Source: Candidatus Omnitrophota bacterium
GTDB lineage: Bacteria; Omnitrophota; Gorgyraeia; Gygaellales; Profunditerraquicolaceae
Assembly (NCBI GenBank): GCA_016212045.1
Contig: JACRHO010000144.1
Span: forward strand, 1 to 10,290
DNA length: 10,290 nt
Reading direction: 5' to 3'
Within the stretch, counting starts at the first letter, position 1; each line of letters starts with the position of its first letter. The position numbers were made by a program, and so were the translations under genes. Positions 1 through 7,145 of this stretch are shown piece after piece. The notes below the pieces were generated by a model, which was given only the letters and a program-made list of their open reading frames with translations, did not search any database and was not told the origin of the DNA.

Positions 1-226
1 CCATATGCGAGAAGGCATCAATCTTTTTTAAGAGCCGCTGGGAAACTGTAGTGTATTTTTCTAAATCATCAATCTGGCCGGCAATATGCGCCGGGTACTG
101 CGAGGCGTCAAAGCGGGTGATTTTTTTGATAAAAGACCTGCCACTTTTAATATTCGCCCAGAACTGACGTTTCCCAATTCCCGACGGAGTAACTATGCCT
201 ATACCTGTAATGGCAATTTTTTCCAT
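1..226 (-). CDS. Beta-ketoacyl synthase family protein, N-terminal part (cut by window edge)
   Basis: Reading from ATG at 226 to the window edge gives 75 residues beginning MEKIAITGIGIVTPSGIG, the usual opening of a KAS/FabF-type condensing enzyme, followed by an FW..I..GRS segment and a late KKIDAFSHM stretch matching the region where FabF-like proteins have a conserved K-D-F pattern. Such enzymes condense acyl and malonyl units on acyl carrier protein in the cytoplasm. The start is fixed by family alignment; it follows the TAG stop of the upstream synthase with no gap. AAGGAGG lies at 239-245, 12 bases upstream, and a closer AAGG at 231-234. The active-site Cys and His residues lie outside the window, so I cannot say whether this is a catalytic KAS or an inactive chain-length-factor-like partner. 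Two adjacent synthases would suit a heterodimer, which is inference. Confidence 0.85.
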   Translation of the reverse strand, partial: MEKIAITGIGIVTPSGIGKRQFWANIKSGRSFIKKITRFDASQYPAHIAGQIDDLEKYTTVSQRLLKKIDAFSHM

Positions 227-1489
227 CTAACCTTGAAACCTCCTTAAAATTAAAGACGAATGAATCCCGGAGAAGCCGCTTGAGGTCTTAAGAATGCTAT
301 TTACTTTTTGAGACCTCGCCTCATTCGGGATATAATCCAGGTCGCATAAGGGGTCTTTCTCCTCTTGATTAATCGTCGGAGGAAGCAAATTTTTTTCAAA
401 AATCAGCGCGCAGATAGTTAATTCCACGGCATTTGCCGCAGCCAGGGGATGGCCAATCATAGACTTTAAGGAACTCGTGGGGATTTTATAGGCAGAGTCG
501 CCAAAGACCATCTTGTAGGCATTGGTCTCAAAGATATCATTCATCCGCGTGGAGGAACCATGGGCATTGATGTAATCTATGTCTTTAGGCTGCATCCCGG
601 CATCTAAAAACGCCAAATTTATGCAATTGGCCATGGCCGTTCCGTCGGCAGGAAGGTCAGTCATATGAAAGGCATTGCAACTGGTGCCAAAGCCAATTAC
701 CTCAGCATAAATCTGGGCATTGCGGGAAAGCGCATGGTCTAATTCCTCTAAGACTAAAATCCCTGCGCCTTCGGATAAAACAAAGCCGTCGCGTTTCTGA
801 TCAAAAGGACGGCTGGCTTTTTCCGGATGATCGTTTTGCACGGATAAAACACTAATCACATCAAAGGCGCCAAAGGTAATCGGCGTCACCGGCGCCTCGG
901 CGCCGCCGCAAATCATGATCTCATGCTCTCCGTCTTGAATAGTCTCTAAAGCAAAACCCACAGCGTCAGTGCCGGCAGTGCAACCAGTAGAGAGGGTATC
1001 ACAAATCCCTTTTAAACCGTAACGCGCGGATATCTCAATGGAAGGGGTATTAAACATTGCCGCATCGTATAAATCCGGCCTCACCTTGGAAGGGTCAATG
1101 GGTTTTCTGCCATCTTCAGTCACCAGGGCAAATTCTTCTTCCATATATTTTGTCCCACAGATAGCATTGGCAAGACAGACGCCAATGCGCCGGGGGTCTT
1201 CTTGCGAAAAATTCAGGCGACTATCAGCAATAGCCATATTCCCCGCAACTACGGCAAACTGCACATATCTGTCCATGCGCATCACTTCTGTGTGGGTTAA
1301 GCCAAATTTAAAAGGATCAAAGTCTCTTACCTGCGCGGCAATCTTGGTATTAAACAAAGAGACGTCAAACTCGCTGACGCCTCTTACACCAGATCTGCCA
1401 GAAACAAAACCCTCCCAGGCATTAACTTTCCCTATACCGTTGGGTGAAATTACGCCTATGCCGGTAATGACTACGCGTCGCTTTCTCAT
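227..1489 (-). CDS. Beta-ketoacyl-[ACP] synthase, FabF/KAS II type, catalytically complete
   Basis: A 420-residue condensing enzyme of usual family length. Seen in the sequence, numbered from the chosen ATG: N-terminal MRKRRVVITGIGVISPNGIG; nucleophile Cys170 in STGCTAGTDA; His310 in INAHGSSTRMND; Lys342 and His347 in LKSMIGHPLAAANAVE; and a C-terminal SSGFSGIHSSLIL glycine turn. The Cys-His-His triad plus Lys implies decarboxylative Claisen condensation of malonyl-ACP with an acyl chain. The reading frame is open to a GTG at 1513 that directly follows the previous stop, but ATG 1489 is preferred because it matches the family start and has GGAAAGGG upstream, although spacing is long. The GFSGIHSS ending and the paired second synthase suggest a specialised KAS rather than housekeeping FabF; that is inference. 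The gene is part of the 3380-to-1 operon. Confidence 0.93.
   Translation of the reverse strand: MRKRRVVITGIGVISPNGIGKVNAWEGFVSGRSGVRGVSEFDVSLFNTKIAAQVRDFDPFKFGLTHTEVMRMDRYVQFAVVAGNMAIADSRLNFSQEDPRRIGVCLANAICGTKYMEEEFALVTEDGRKPIDPSKVRPDLYDAAMFNTPSIEISARYGLKGICDTLSTGCTAGTDAVGFALETIQDGEHEIMICGGAEAPVTPITFGAFDVISVLSVQNDHPEKASRPFDQKRDGFVLSEGAGILVLEELDHALSRNAQIYAEVIGFGTSCNAFHMTDLPADGTAMANCINLAFLDAGMQPKDIDYINAHGSSTRMNDIFETNAYKMVFGDSAYKIPTSSLKSMIGHPLAAANAVELTICALIFEKNLLPPTINQEEKDPLCDLDYIPNEARSQKVNSILKTSSGFSGIHSSLILRRFQG
239..245 (-). promoter_or_regulatory. Shine-Dalgarno AAGGAGG for the second synthase
   Basis: AAGGAGG on the minus strand lies within the 3' end of the upstream synthase gene. It is 12 bases before ATG 226, longer than the usual 5-9, so stop/start coupling at TAG-ATG or the nearer AAGG (231-234) may also contribute. 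Confidence 0.5.
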
Positions 1490-1513
1490 AAATTTATCTA
1501 ACCCTTTCCACAC

Positions 1514-2107
1514 CTACGCGGTGGGGGAAGGTTTACGTGTTATTTTAAAAACGATATTCCCACCATCAGGACAAGTTACTGTGTCAATGGAATTAGGATC
1601 TGACATAAACAAGAATTTTGCCCCAAAATTCAGGGCAAATAATGCTGGAAAGGCACAATGAAACGCTGCCCCGCAAAAACCTGGAATGCACCTTAGGCCT
1701 TGGGTTTCCCATTTGTCGCCGAGCTTATAACCAAAGGCGCATTTACCTTTGGCCTTGACTACTTCAATCATCATTCTTTTAGGTTGAGGTCCTTTATAAC
1801 TAGGGTCGTTAGGGATTACTTCCGCATTTCCCTTTTTATCTAAAATTTCTGCCTTAAATTCTAATTTTCCTCCGTCAGGGCAAGTTACTAATAACGAACG
1901 TTGATTATCGCGGAAAGGAAATTTTGCGCCAAAACTTAAAGCATAAATCATTGGAAAGAGCGCATGGGCCAAGCCCAGACAAAAATATTTTGGCGGATGG
2001 GTAAAGTCTTCTAAAATTAGTTCGTCGCCTACCTTATAGCCGTGGTAACATTCGCCATAGACATTGGCGACAGTAAGTTTGAATTTGGGAAAAGGGGTTT
2101 TGACCAT
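1514..2107 (-). CDS. Tandem-duplicated TIGR04076-like small cysteine-rich domain protein
   Basis: A 197-residue soluble protein with two copies of one domain, about residues 8-88 and 109-190. Matching elements recur in order: GECYHGYKVGD / GKCAFGYKLGD; FCLGLAHALFP / FCGAAFHCAFP; ALSFGAKFPF / ALNFGAKFLF; VTCPDGGKLEFK / VTCPDGGNIVFK. I recall this pattern (x-C-x-x-G-x-K-x-G-D, an H-x-x-x-P helix, a CPD turn) from the TIGR04076 family, which has no established function and is normally a single domain of about 90 residues. Conserved Cys20, Cys43, Cys76 and Cys123, Cys145, Cys179, with extra Cys140 and Cys151, could bind metal or be redox active, but nothing proves it. No signal peptide or membrane segment is seen. 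The start is coupled to the preceding gene by TAATG (2105-2109). A role with the neighbouring synthases is suggested only by operon context. Confidence 0.75.
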   Translation of the reverse strand: MVKTPFPKFKLTVANVYGECYHGYKVGDELILEDFTHPPKYFCLGLAHALFPMIYALSFGAKFPFRDNQRSLLVTCPDGGKLEFKAEILDKKGNAEVIPNDPSYKGPQPKRMMIEVVKAKGKCAFGYKLGDKWETQGLRCIPGFCGAAFHCAFPALFALNFGAKFLFMSDPNSIDTVTCPDGGNIVFKITRKPSPTA

Positions 2108-3114
2108 TATTTAATCAAGTCCTGGGTTTGTAAGATTAATTCGTCTTTAGTAAAAAAATTATTCGTCTTCTCTACCTGATGCACCATTGCCACTAATTGC
2201 TCATTTAAAGGCGCAGGAATTGCGTTTTCTCTTGCCAGAGCCACAAATTCGCCGTTAAGATAATCAATCTCTGAAGCACGGCCCCTTTTTATGCTCTGTA
2301 AAATTGAACCATAAAGCGGCTCTTTGCTTAATCCAGTCATAATCTGGGAGAAAATCTTGGCTGCCTCTTCCATTGGCAGATTAGTTAGTTTAGTCAAGCG
2401 CTCTAAGGGAAAATCTGGCAGAGAGGCCAGTTTTATTCCGGCTTTCTGGATAATCTCTAATCCTTCTCTCCAGATAGCTATGCTGATGCGGCTAATTTCT
2501 AAATCCGCAAATACCTCCTGCATTGATTTACCTAATATCGCCGGCAGACAATTATTAGCATTGACAAAAATCTTTAAATATTTCATTCCCAGGATATCTG
2601 CGCTCAATACGGTGGGAAAAATTTTCTTTAAAAACCAGCATATCTCTTCAGCCGCAGCGTCATTTTTAGCAAAGGGCTTTCCCATAATCCAGTTTCCCTC
2701 AAAATTATGGGTAATCTTAGCCGGCTCTAAATAAGTTGAGCCAAACATCACGATGCTGGAGATAATCTTTTCTTTGGGAAGATACCGAGCGGCAATATGG
2801 TCTGCCTGCACCCCGTTCTGCGTAGTTAAGAGGCTAGTCCCCGGGATAAATTCGCGGTTATTTTGCAGGGCAGCGGCAACATCTTGGGTTTTTGTCGCCA
2901 GGATGACTAATTCTGCGGGCGCACTTAATTTCTCGGCAGCAGCAATCTCCAGGTTGAAGTTTCCCCTGACGCCGGAGATAGAAAGGCCCTTCTGCTTTAT
3001 CGCCTGCACAGAATCTGGATGGCCGACTAAAAGAACTTCTTCACCTTTTAATTTTAAGTATCCAGCGACCAGTCCGCCGATAGCCCCGGCGCCGATAACT
3101 GCTATGCGCATCAT
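2107..3114 (-). CDS. Ketopantoate reductase family protein (2-dehydropantoate 2-reductase-like)
   Basis: A 335-residue cytosolic NAD(P)-dependent dehydrogenase. The N-terminal Rossmann motif MRIAVIGAGAIGG is followed by LVGHP at the end of beta-2, then TTQNGVQ with Asn100 matching the conserved Asn near the nicotinamide, K181-I-F-V-N185 matching the family's catalytic Lys and Asn, and SEIDYLNG with Glu282 matching the substrate-binding Glu. The PanE/ApbA family reduces 2-dehydropantoate to pantoate for CoA and the ACP prosthetic group. A pantoate role next to two ACP-dependent synthases is conceivable, but the superfamily has many paralogues acting on other 2-oxo or 3-oxo acids, so no symbol is assigned. 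It overlaps both neighbours by one base through TAATG junctions, indicating coupled translation. The length is slightly above the usual 290-310, with a C-terminal extension after the VHQVE helix. Confidence 0.85.
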   Translation of the reverse strand: MMRIAVIGAGAIGGLVAGYLKLKGEEVLLVGHPDSVQAIKQKGLSISGVRGNFNLEIAAAEKLSAPAELVILATKTQDVAAALQNNREFIPGTSLLTTQNGVQADHIAARYLPKEKIISSIVMFGSTYLEPAKITHNFEGNWIMGKPFAKNDAAAEEICWFLKKIFPTVLSADILGMKYLKIFVNANNCLPAILGKSMQEVFADLEISRISIAIWREGLEIIQKAGIKLASLPDFPLERLTKLTNLPMEEAAKIFSQIMTGLSKEPLYGSILQSIKRGRASEIDYLNGEFVALARENAIPAPLNEQLVAMVHQVEKTNNFFTKDELILQTQDLIK

Positions 3115-3380
3115 TATTTTCCGTTGCGGGGGAAGCCGTATTTTTTATAATCAAATCCGACCTGCTCTAAGAGCCTGACCATCATACTGTAAAAGGGAGT
3201 GGGCACATCCGAAAAAAAGGCAGCCACCACATCCTGCTCTTCCACCCGGCGCGCATTCCTGGCCAAGGCAATCTCCTCGGCCCGCTTAGTTACTACCTCC
3301 TGGGTAATCCCGCGATGAAAAACCGGAATCTTAGAAACCATAAGTTTAAACTTCTCTTGTGTCTGGGTCTGCCATTCCAT
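3114..3380 (-). CDS. Small PCP-reductase-like (protochlorophyllide reductase C-terminal domain-like) protein
   Basis: An 88-residue soluble protein beginning MEWQTQTQEKF. The segment KIPVFHRGITQEVVTKRAEE, then an Arg/Glu-rich helix and EEQDVVAAFF, resembles the short helical domain at the end of light-independent protochlorophyllide reductase subunit B (PCP_red), which also occurs alone in non-phototrophs with no settled function. A C-terminal part, DVPTPFYSMMVRLLEQVG followed by FDYKKYGF, extends beyond that domain. No cysteines, membrane helix or signal peptide are seen. The ATG at 3380 has AGGG at 3388-3391, spaced 7 bases. It is the first gene of its operon, directly behind a promoter and palindrome, and its stop overlaps the next start (TAATG). 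No chlorophyll pathway is evident here, so the name reflects similarity only; a histone-fold-like helical protein is an alternative. Confidence 0.6.
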   Translation of the reverse strand: MEWQTQTQEKFKLMVSKIPVFHRGITQEVVTKRAEEIALARNARRVEEQDVVAAFFSDVPTPFYSMMVRLLEQVGFDYKKYGFPRNGK

Positions 3381-3396
3381 CGGTTATCCCTGCCAT

Positions 3397-3414
3397 ATAG
3401 TAAAATTTTACTAT
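3397..3414. promoter_or_regulatory. 18-bp perfect palindrome, candidate operator
   Basis: ATAGTAAAATTTTACTAT reads identically on both strands. It lies just downstream of the predicted transcription start of the promoter at 3429-3456 and ends 16 bases before ATG 3380. That is a typical place for a dimeric repressor to block initiation. No regulator gene for it is identified in the window. Confidence 0.6.
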
Positions 3415-3428
3415 TTGAATTAGACTAT

Positions 3429-3456
3429 ATTATATAGGTAAAGAAAATCCTGTCAA
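3429..3456 (-). promoter_or_regulatory. Sigma70-type promoter for the synthase operon
   Basis: On the minus strand, TTGACA (3451-3456) and TATAAT (3429-3434) are both exact consensus hexamers, separated by 16 bases. Transcription would start near 3422, giving a leader of about 40 bases before ATG 3380. The -35 box lies only 17 bases past the stop of the MORN gene. Confidence 0.8.
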
Positions 3457-3472
3457 GCCAAATTTTTTTGAT

Positions 3473-4012
3473 TTAGTAGTTCTTTTGGTGGGTGAGCGAG
3501 CCAGACTGGTCAAAGGTCTTTTCCTGTTGCAGCTTTCCTTTCTGGTAGGTGAATTCGGAATTTACGCGGCCATTTTCATAATAGACTCGGGCTTCCCCCT
3601 CCAACCTCCCCTCTTTATAATTTGCCTCTGTCCAGACCGCTCCGCTGGGGTAATATTCTTTATATATACCAACTCTAGGTTTTCCTTGTTCGTCAAACTC
3701 CCGGCTGTCAATAAATCTTCCTGCTTTATATATCGTCTCAATCTGCAGGATTCCTTTTTCAGTATAGACGTAAGCAGGCCCGTCTCTTTTGCCATCTTTA
3801 TAATAGCGCTCACTAGCCAAGGCCCCGCTCTCATAATACTCTTTACTAACGCCGTCTAATTTATCCTGCTTATAACTAAACTCTGCCTTGAGTTTATCAT
3901 TAAGGTAATATTCTCTGATGATACCCTGCCCTTCTTCTTTTTGGGCCAGGCAAAGTCCAACACCACAGATTAATACTAATATTACTATTATATTACCTAT
4001 ATTATTACGCAT
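3473..4012 (-). CDS. Exported MORN-repeat-variant protein (YwqK-like fold)
   Basis: A 179-residue protein. Residues 1-23 form a signal peptide: polar MRNN, a long hydrophobic core, and a likely cleavage at CLA/Q. The C in GLCLAQ is not a good lipobox, so a soluble periplasmic or secreted protein is favoured. The rest is about five repeats of 22-24 residues built on the pattern EYY..G.l..E..Y..Gk.dG, for example at 58-80, 118-140 and 143-165, which is the MORN_2 variant also seen in proteins loosely annotated as YwqK-like antitoxins. Such beta-hairpin repeats generally mediate binding and are not known enzymes. Its start overlaps the RND pump stop by 8 bases (4005-4012), so it is the last gene of the efflux operon. 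A periplasmic accessory role is possible; it is not shown by the sequence. Confidence 0.8.
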   Translation of the reverse strand: MRNNIGNIIVILVLICGVGLCLAQKEEGQGIIREYYLNDKLKAEFSYKQDKLDGVSKEYYESGALASERYYKDGKRDGPAYVYTEKGILQIETIYKAGRFIDSREFDEQGKPRVGIYKEYYPSGAVWTEANYKEGRLEGEARVYYENGRVNSEFTYQKGKLQQEKTFDQSGSLTHQKNY

Positions 4013-7000
4013 TCTTGTCCAGGGACACCCTGTTCTTTTTTACTCTCGTCTCAAAAACTGCATAAAGCGTGGGGACAAAAAGCATGGTCACCAAGGTAGA
4101 AATAGACAAGCCGCTAATCATGGTAATACCCAATGGCTGCCAAACCTCTGAGCCCTCGCCTCTTGAAATCGCTAAAGGCAGGAGCCCTACTAAAGTAGTA
4201 ATCGTCGTCATCAGCACCGGTCTTAAGCGGGACCTTCCGCCCAGCGTAACCGCCTCCAGCATAGAATGGCCTCTGGCGCGCAAGATATTTATATAACTAA
4301 TAAGCACGATAGCATTGTTGACCACAATGCCCATCAACATAATAATGCCCAAAAAGGTGATGATACTTAAGGTGGTCTGGGTCAAGAGGAATCCTAAGAA
4401 GACACCAGTAAAGGTAAAAGGAACAGCAAACATCACAATAAATGGATCTAAGAGCGATTCAAATTGGGCAGCCATGACCATATATACGAGGATTATTCCT
4501 AATATCAAGAGCAGCGCTAAATCTTTGAAGGCCTTAGTCTGCTCTTCGGCCTCGCCGCCAAAATTTATCATTACATCCGACGGTAAAGTAATTTTTCCTA
4601 ATTCTCTCTTGATATCTTCTCTTATCTTTCCTGCCGAACGCTTATAGATATTGCATTCCACCTTGACTACTCTTTCCCGGTTTTGGCGTTCAATCTCTAC
4701 GGGCCCTGAGACTTCATAAACACTGGCGAAATTGGCTAATTTTACCTGTTTCCCAGTAACCGGTGACACCAGCGATAGACTCTCTATGTCTTCTATTTTA
4801 GAGCGGGAGGGTTCTTCTAATCTTACGTAGATATCGTAGGTTTCGCCTTTTTCCCGATATTTGGTGGCGGTTGAGCCTTCAATGAAGGTCTTGATGCTGT
4901 TAGCGATGATGTTCATATTCAGGCCCAATGCGGCTAGCTTTTCTCGGTCCACTTTTATCCTTAATTCCGGCCGGTTTATTTCCCGCGAGATACTGGTATC
5001 TACTATCCCGGGGATCTTATCCATCATTCCTTTTATCTTAAATGCCAAGGTATTAGTCTCAGCAAAGGAATGTCCAATAATTTCCAGCTGAATGGCTTTA
5101 CCTCCCATTCCAGTAATCATCCTGCCAATGGGGTTGCCGGTTGAGATATCCGTCTTTAATACTCCGGGGATACGTTGAATCTGCTGCCTGACTGCCTGGC
5201 CGATCTCAACGACCGAGCGTTTCCTTTGCGTTTTAGAAATCAGTTTTGCTCCGGCCACCACAATATGCTCTCCAGAACTTCCTGCTCCCATTGCCCTGCC
5301 AATGCCGGGAGTAGTGCCAGGCCGGGCAAAAATAAATTTTGCCTCGGGCACATATTTTTCAAAAGTCGCCTCAACCTTTTGCGCTACCTTATCTGTTTCT
5401 TCCAGTCTTGTGCCTAAGGCCAGGTTAACGGTTATACGCAAGTCACCAGAGTCTTCTTCGGGGATAAATTCATTCCCGATAAAACGCAGGGAAAACAGGC
5501 TGATGAGGAAGGCCCCTAAAAACCCAAAGATCACAATTTTTTTCTGGGCAAGGCACCAGGTCAGCGCCTGAGCATAAAAATTCTCCCAAGATTTAAATAT
5601 CTTTTCCGAAAAATCATAAATTTTTATCCTCCATCTTTTTTGCGGCTTCTGGTTTTCGCTGAGAGGCCTGACTTTCAGCCATTGCGCACACAGCATCGGA
5701 CTAAAGGTTGTGGCGGTAAAAAGAGAGGCCAGCAGTGTCACCGTCACAATTATCGCCAGCTCCCCGAACATAATTCCGATTACCCCGCTAATAAATAACA
5801 TCGGCAAAAAGACTACTATCGTGGTCAGGGTGGAAGCAGAAATCGCTAAAAACATTTCTGATGTCCCGAAGATCGCTGCCTCTTGCGGCTGCTGGCCCTT
5901 CTCCAAATAGCGGGAGACATTATCTACCACCACAATCGCATTATCCACGACCATCCCGCAGGCAATCGCTAGAGACGAAAGGCTAATCGTATTGATAGTC
6001 CTGCCGCTTAAAAAAAGATAGATAAAGGCAATTAAGAGCGAAAAGGGAATGGTTAAGGCAATAATTAAACTGCTGAAAAAATGCCGCAAAAAGAACCAGA
6101 CGATTAAAACTACTAAAATTATCCCCCACCACAATGCCAATTTCAGAGAATCCAAGGCATTGATAATATCCTGCGAACTGTCAAAGATAATATACATCTT
6201 GATATCCGTCGGCAGATTCTGGAAGGTCTTTAATTTATCTTTTACGCTTAAAGCTACTTCTACGGTATTGGTTCCGGTCTGCTTTTGCACTGCCATCATC
6301 AGGCCAGAGCGCCGATTGATTCTTACCTTCATCATTATTTCTTTAAAACTATCTTCAACCCTGGCCACATCCTTTAAATAAACAAATTTTCCGTCGCGTT
6401 TACCTAAAATCAGCTCATTTATCTCCTGGGGGCTAGAAAATTCTCCGGGAAGCCGCAGCAGATAATCAGTAAGACCCGACTTGATGCTGCCTAAAGGCTG
6501 GGTAACGTTCTCCTCTTTTAAGGCGTTTTCTATATCCAGCACAGAAAATCCATATCCTTCCAGCCGCTCTCGGTTTATCCAGACATTAATCTGGCGTTCT
6601 AAGCCGCCGTAGATTTGCACTGTGCCTACTCCGGGAATCTGTCTGAGGGTATCCGCTACTCTTTTATCAATTAAATCGTAGAGTTCAGGATACGACTGCT
6701 GGGCGGTTACCCCAATAAAAAGAATGGGAGTATTGGCCGTATTAAATTTATAAATAATCGGGTTACTCATTTCATCGGGGATATCAGGCAGGATGCGTTT
6801 GGCCAATTCAATACGGTCGCGGATATCATTGGAGGCCTCATCAAGATTTGTCCCCCATTTGAATTTAAGACTGACTAAAGAAGCGCCTTCCAGAGAGCGC
6901 GAGGTAATTTTTTCTAAGCCCGGGGTAGTAGAGAGTTGATTCTCTAAGGGTTCAGTTACTTTTATCTCTACGTCTTCAGAACTTGCCCCAGGATAAGAGG

Positions 7001-7145
7001 AAATTACGCTGATTACCGGTGGCTCAATCTCAGGCATCATATCGATTCCGAGCCTGCTCAGGCTATAGAAAGCAACAATAATAATGGCGCAAAAAATCAT
7101 TAAGTTGGTAATCGGCCGCTTGACGCCAAATTCAGGAAAATTCAT
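4005..7145 (-). CDS. RND family efflux pump, inner-membrane subunit (HAE1/AcrB-like)
   Basis: A 1046-residue protein of the usual size for a hydrophobe/amphiphile RND transporter. It opens MNFPEFGVKRPITNLMIF (TM1), has a large periplasmic porter loop (about 35-335), TM2-TM6 (about 338-490), TM7 near 536-555, a second periplasmic loop (about 560-870) and TM8-TM12 (about 873-1033). The duplicated halves are recognisable by QIPGVGTVQIYG / KIPGIVDTSIS. The relay region reads GMVVDNAIVVVDNV (Asp401-Asn402) where AcrB has Asp-Asp, and GIVVNNAIVL (Asn943) where AcrB has Lys940; Thr980-Thr981 are kept. To my recollection this D-N/N pattern is normal for the SwrC-like branch of HAE1 pumps. It would export substrates by proton antiport with the adaptor and TolC-like channel upstream. 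It overlaps the GIY-YIG stop by ATGA. Substrate is unknown. Confidence 0.95.
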   Translation of the reverse strand: MNFPEFGVKRPITNLMIFCAIIIVAFYSLSRLGIDMMPEIEPPVISVISSYPGASSEDVEIKVTEPLENQLSTTPGLEKITSRSLEGASLVSLKFKWGTNLDEASNDIRDRIELAKRILPDIPDEMSNPIIYKFNTANTPILFIGVTAQQSYPELYDLIDKRVADTLRQIPGVGTVQIYGGLERQINVWINRERLEGYGFSVLDIENALKEENVTQPLGSIKSGLTDYLLRLPGEFSSPQEINELILGKRDGKFVYLKDVARVEDSFKEIMMKVRINRRSGLMMAVQKQTGTNTVEVALSVKDKLKTFQNLPTDIKMYIIFDSSQDIINALDSLKLALWWGIILVVLIVWFFLRHFFSSLIIALTIPFSLLIAFIYLFLSGRTINTISLSSLAIACGMVVDNAIVVVDNVSRYLEKGQQPQEAAIFGTSEMFLAISASTLTTIVVFLPMLFISGVIGIMFGELAIIVTVTLLASLFTATTFSPMLCAQWLKVRPLSENQKPQKRWRIKIYDFSEKIFKSWENFYAQALTWCLAQKKIVIFGFLGAFLISLFSLRFIGNEFIPEEDSGDLRITVNLALGTRLEETDKVAQKVEATFEKYVPEAKFIFARPGTTPGIGRAMGAGSSGEHIVVAGAKLISKTQRKRSVVEIGQAVRQQIQRIPGVLKTDISTGNPIGRMITGMGGKAIQLEIIGHSFAETNTLAFKIKGMMDKIPGIVDTSISREINRPELRIKVDREKLAALGLNMNIIANSIKTFIEGSTATKYREKGETYDIYVRLEEPSRSKIEDIESLSLVSPVTGKQVKLANFASVYEVSGPVEIERQNRERVVKVECNIYKRSAGKIREDIKRELGKITLPSDVMINFGGEAEEQTKAFKDLALLLILGIILVYMVMAAQFESLLDPFIVMFAVPFTFTGVFLGFLLTQTTLSIITFLGIIMLMGIVVNNAIVLISYINILRARGHSMLEAVTLGGRSRLRPVLMTTITTLVGLLPLAISRGEGSEVWQPLGITMISGLSISTLVTMLFVPTLYAVFETRVKKNRVSLDKNA
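7140..7145 (+). repeat. Putative target-site duplication, RND-side copy
   Basis: ATTCAT, i.e. ATGAAT on the coding strand: codons 1-2 (Met-Asn) of the RND pump. It also contains the TGA stop of the GIY-YIG gene. Confidence 0.7.

Noticed and set aside
1490..1513. In-frame GTG at 1513 as the start of the complete KAS gene, adding MWKGLDKF
   Set aside because: No ribosome site precedes it, and the family starts at MRKRRVVITG, which ATG 1489 provides.
1038..1661. Long plus-strand open frame of 207 codons across the KAS/TIGR04076 genes
   Set aside because: It is antisense to two well-supported genes and its translation has no recognisable domain.
3457..3472. Possible rho-independent terminator after the MORN gene (A/T run near 3461-3469)
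   Set aside because: No GC-rich stem precedes the T run; the A7-TTTGG stretch cannot form a stable hairpin and the next promoter begins here.
3562..3834. Minus-strand 90-residue open frame inside the MORN gene
   Set aside because: It lies in another frame of a gene with clear repeats and a signal peptide, and resembles no family.
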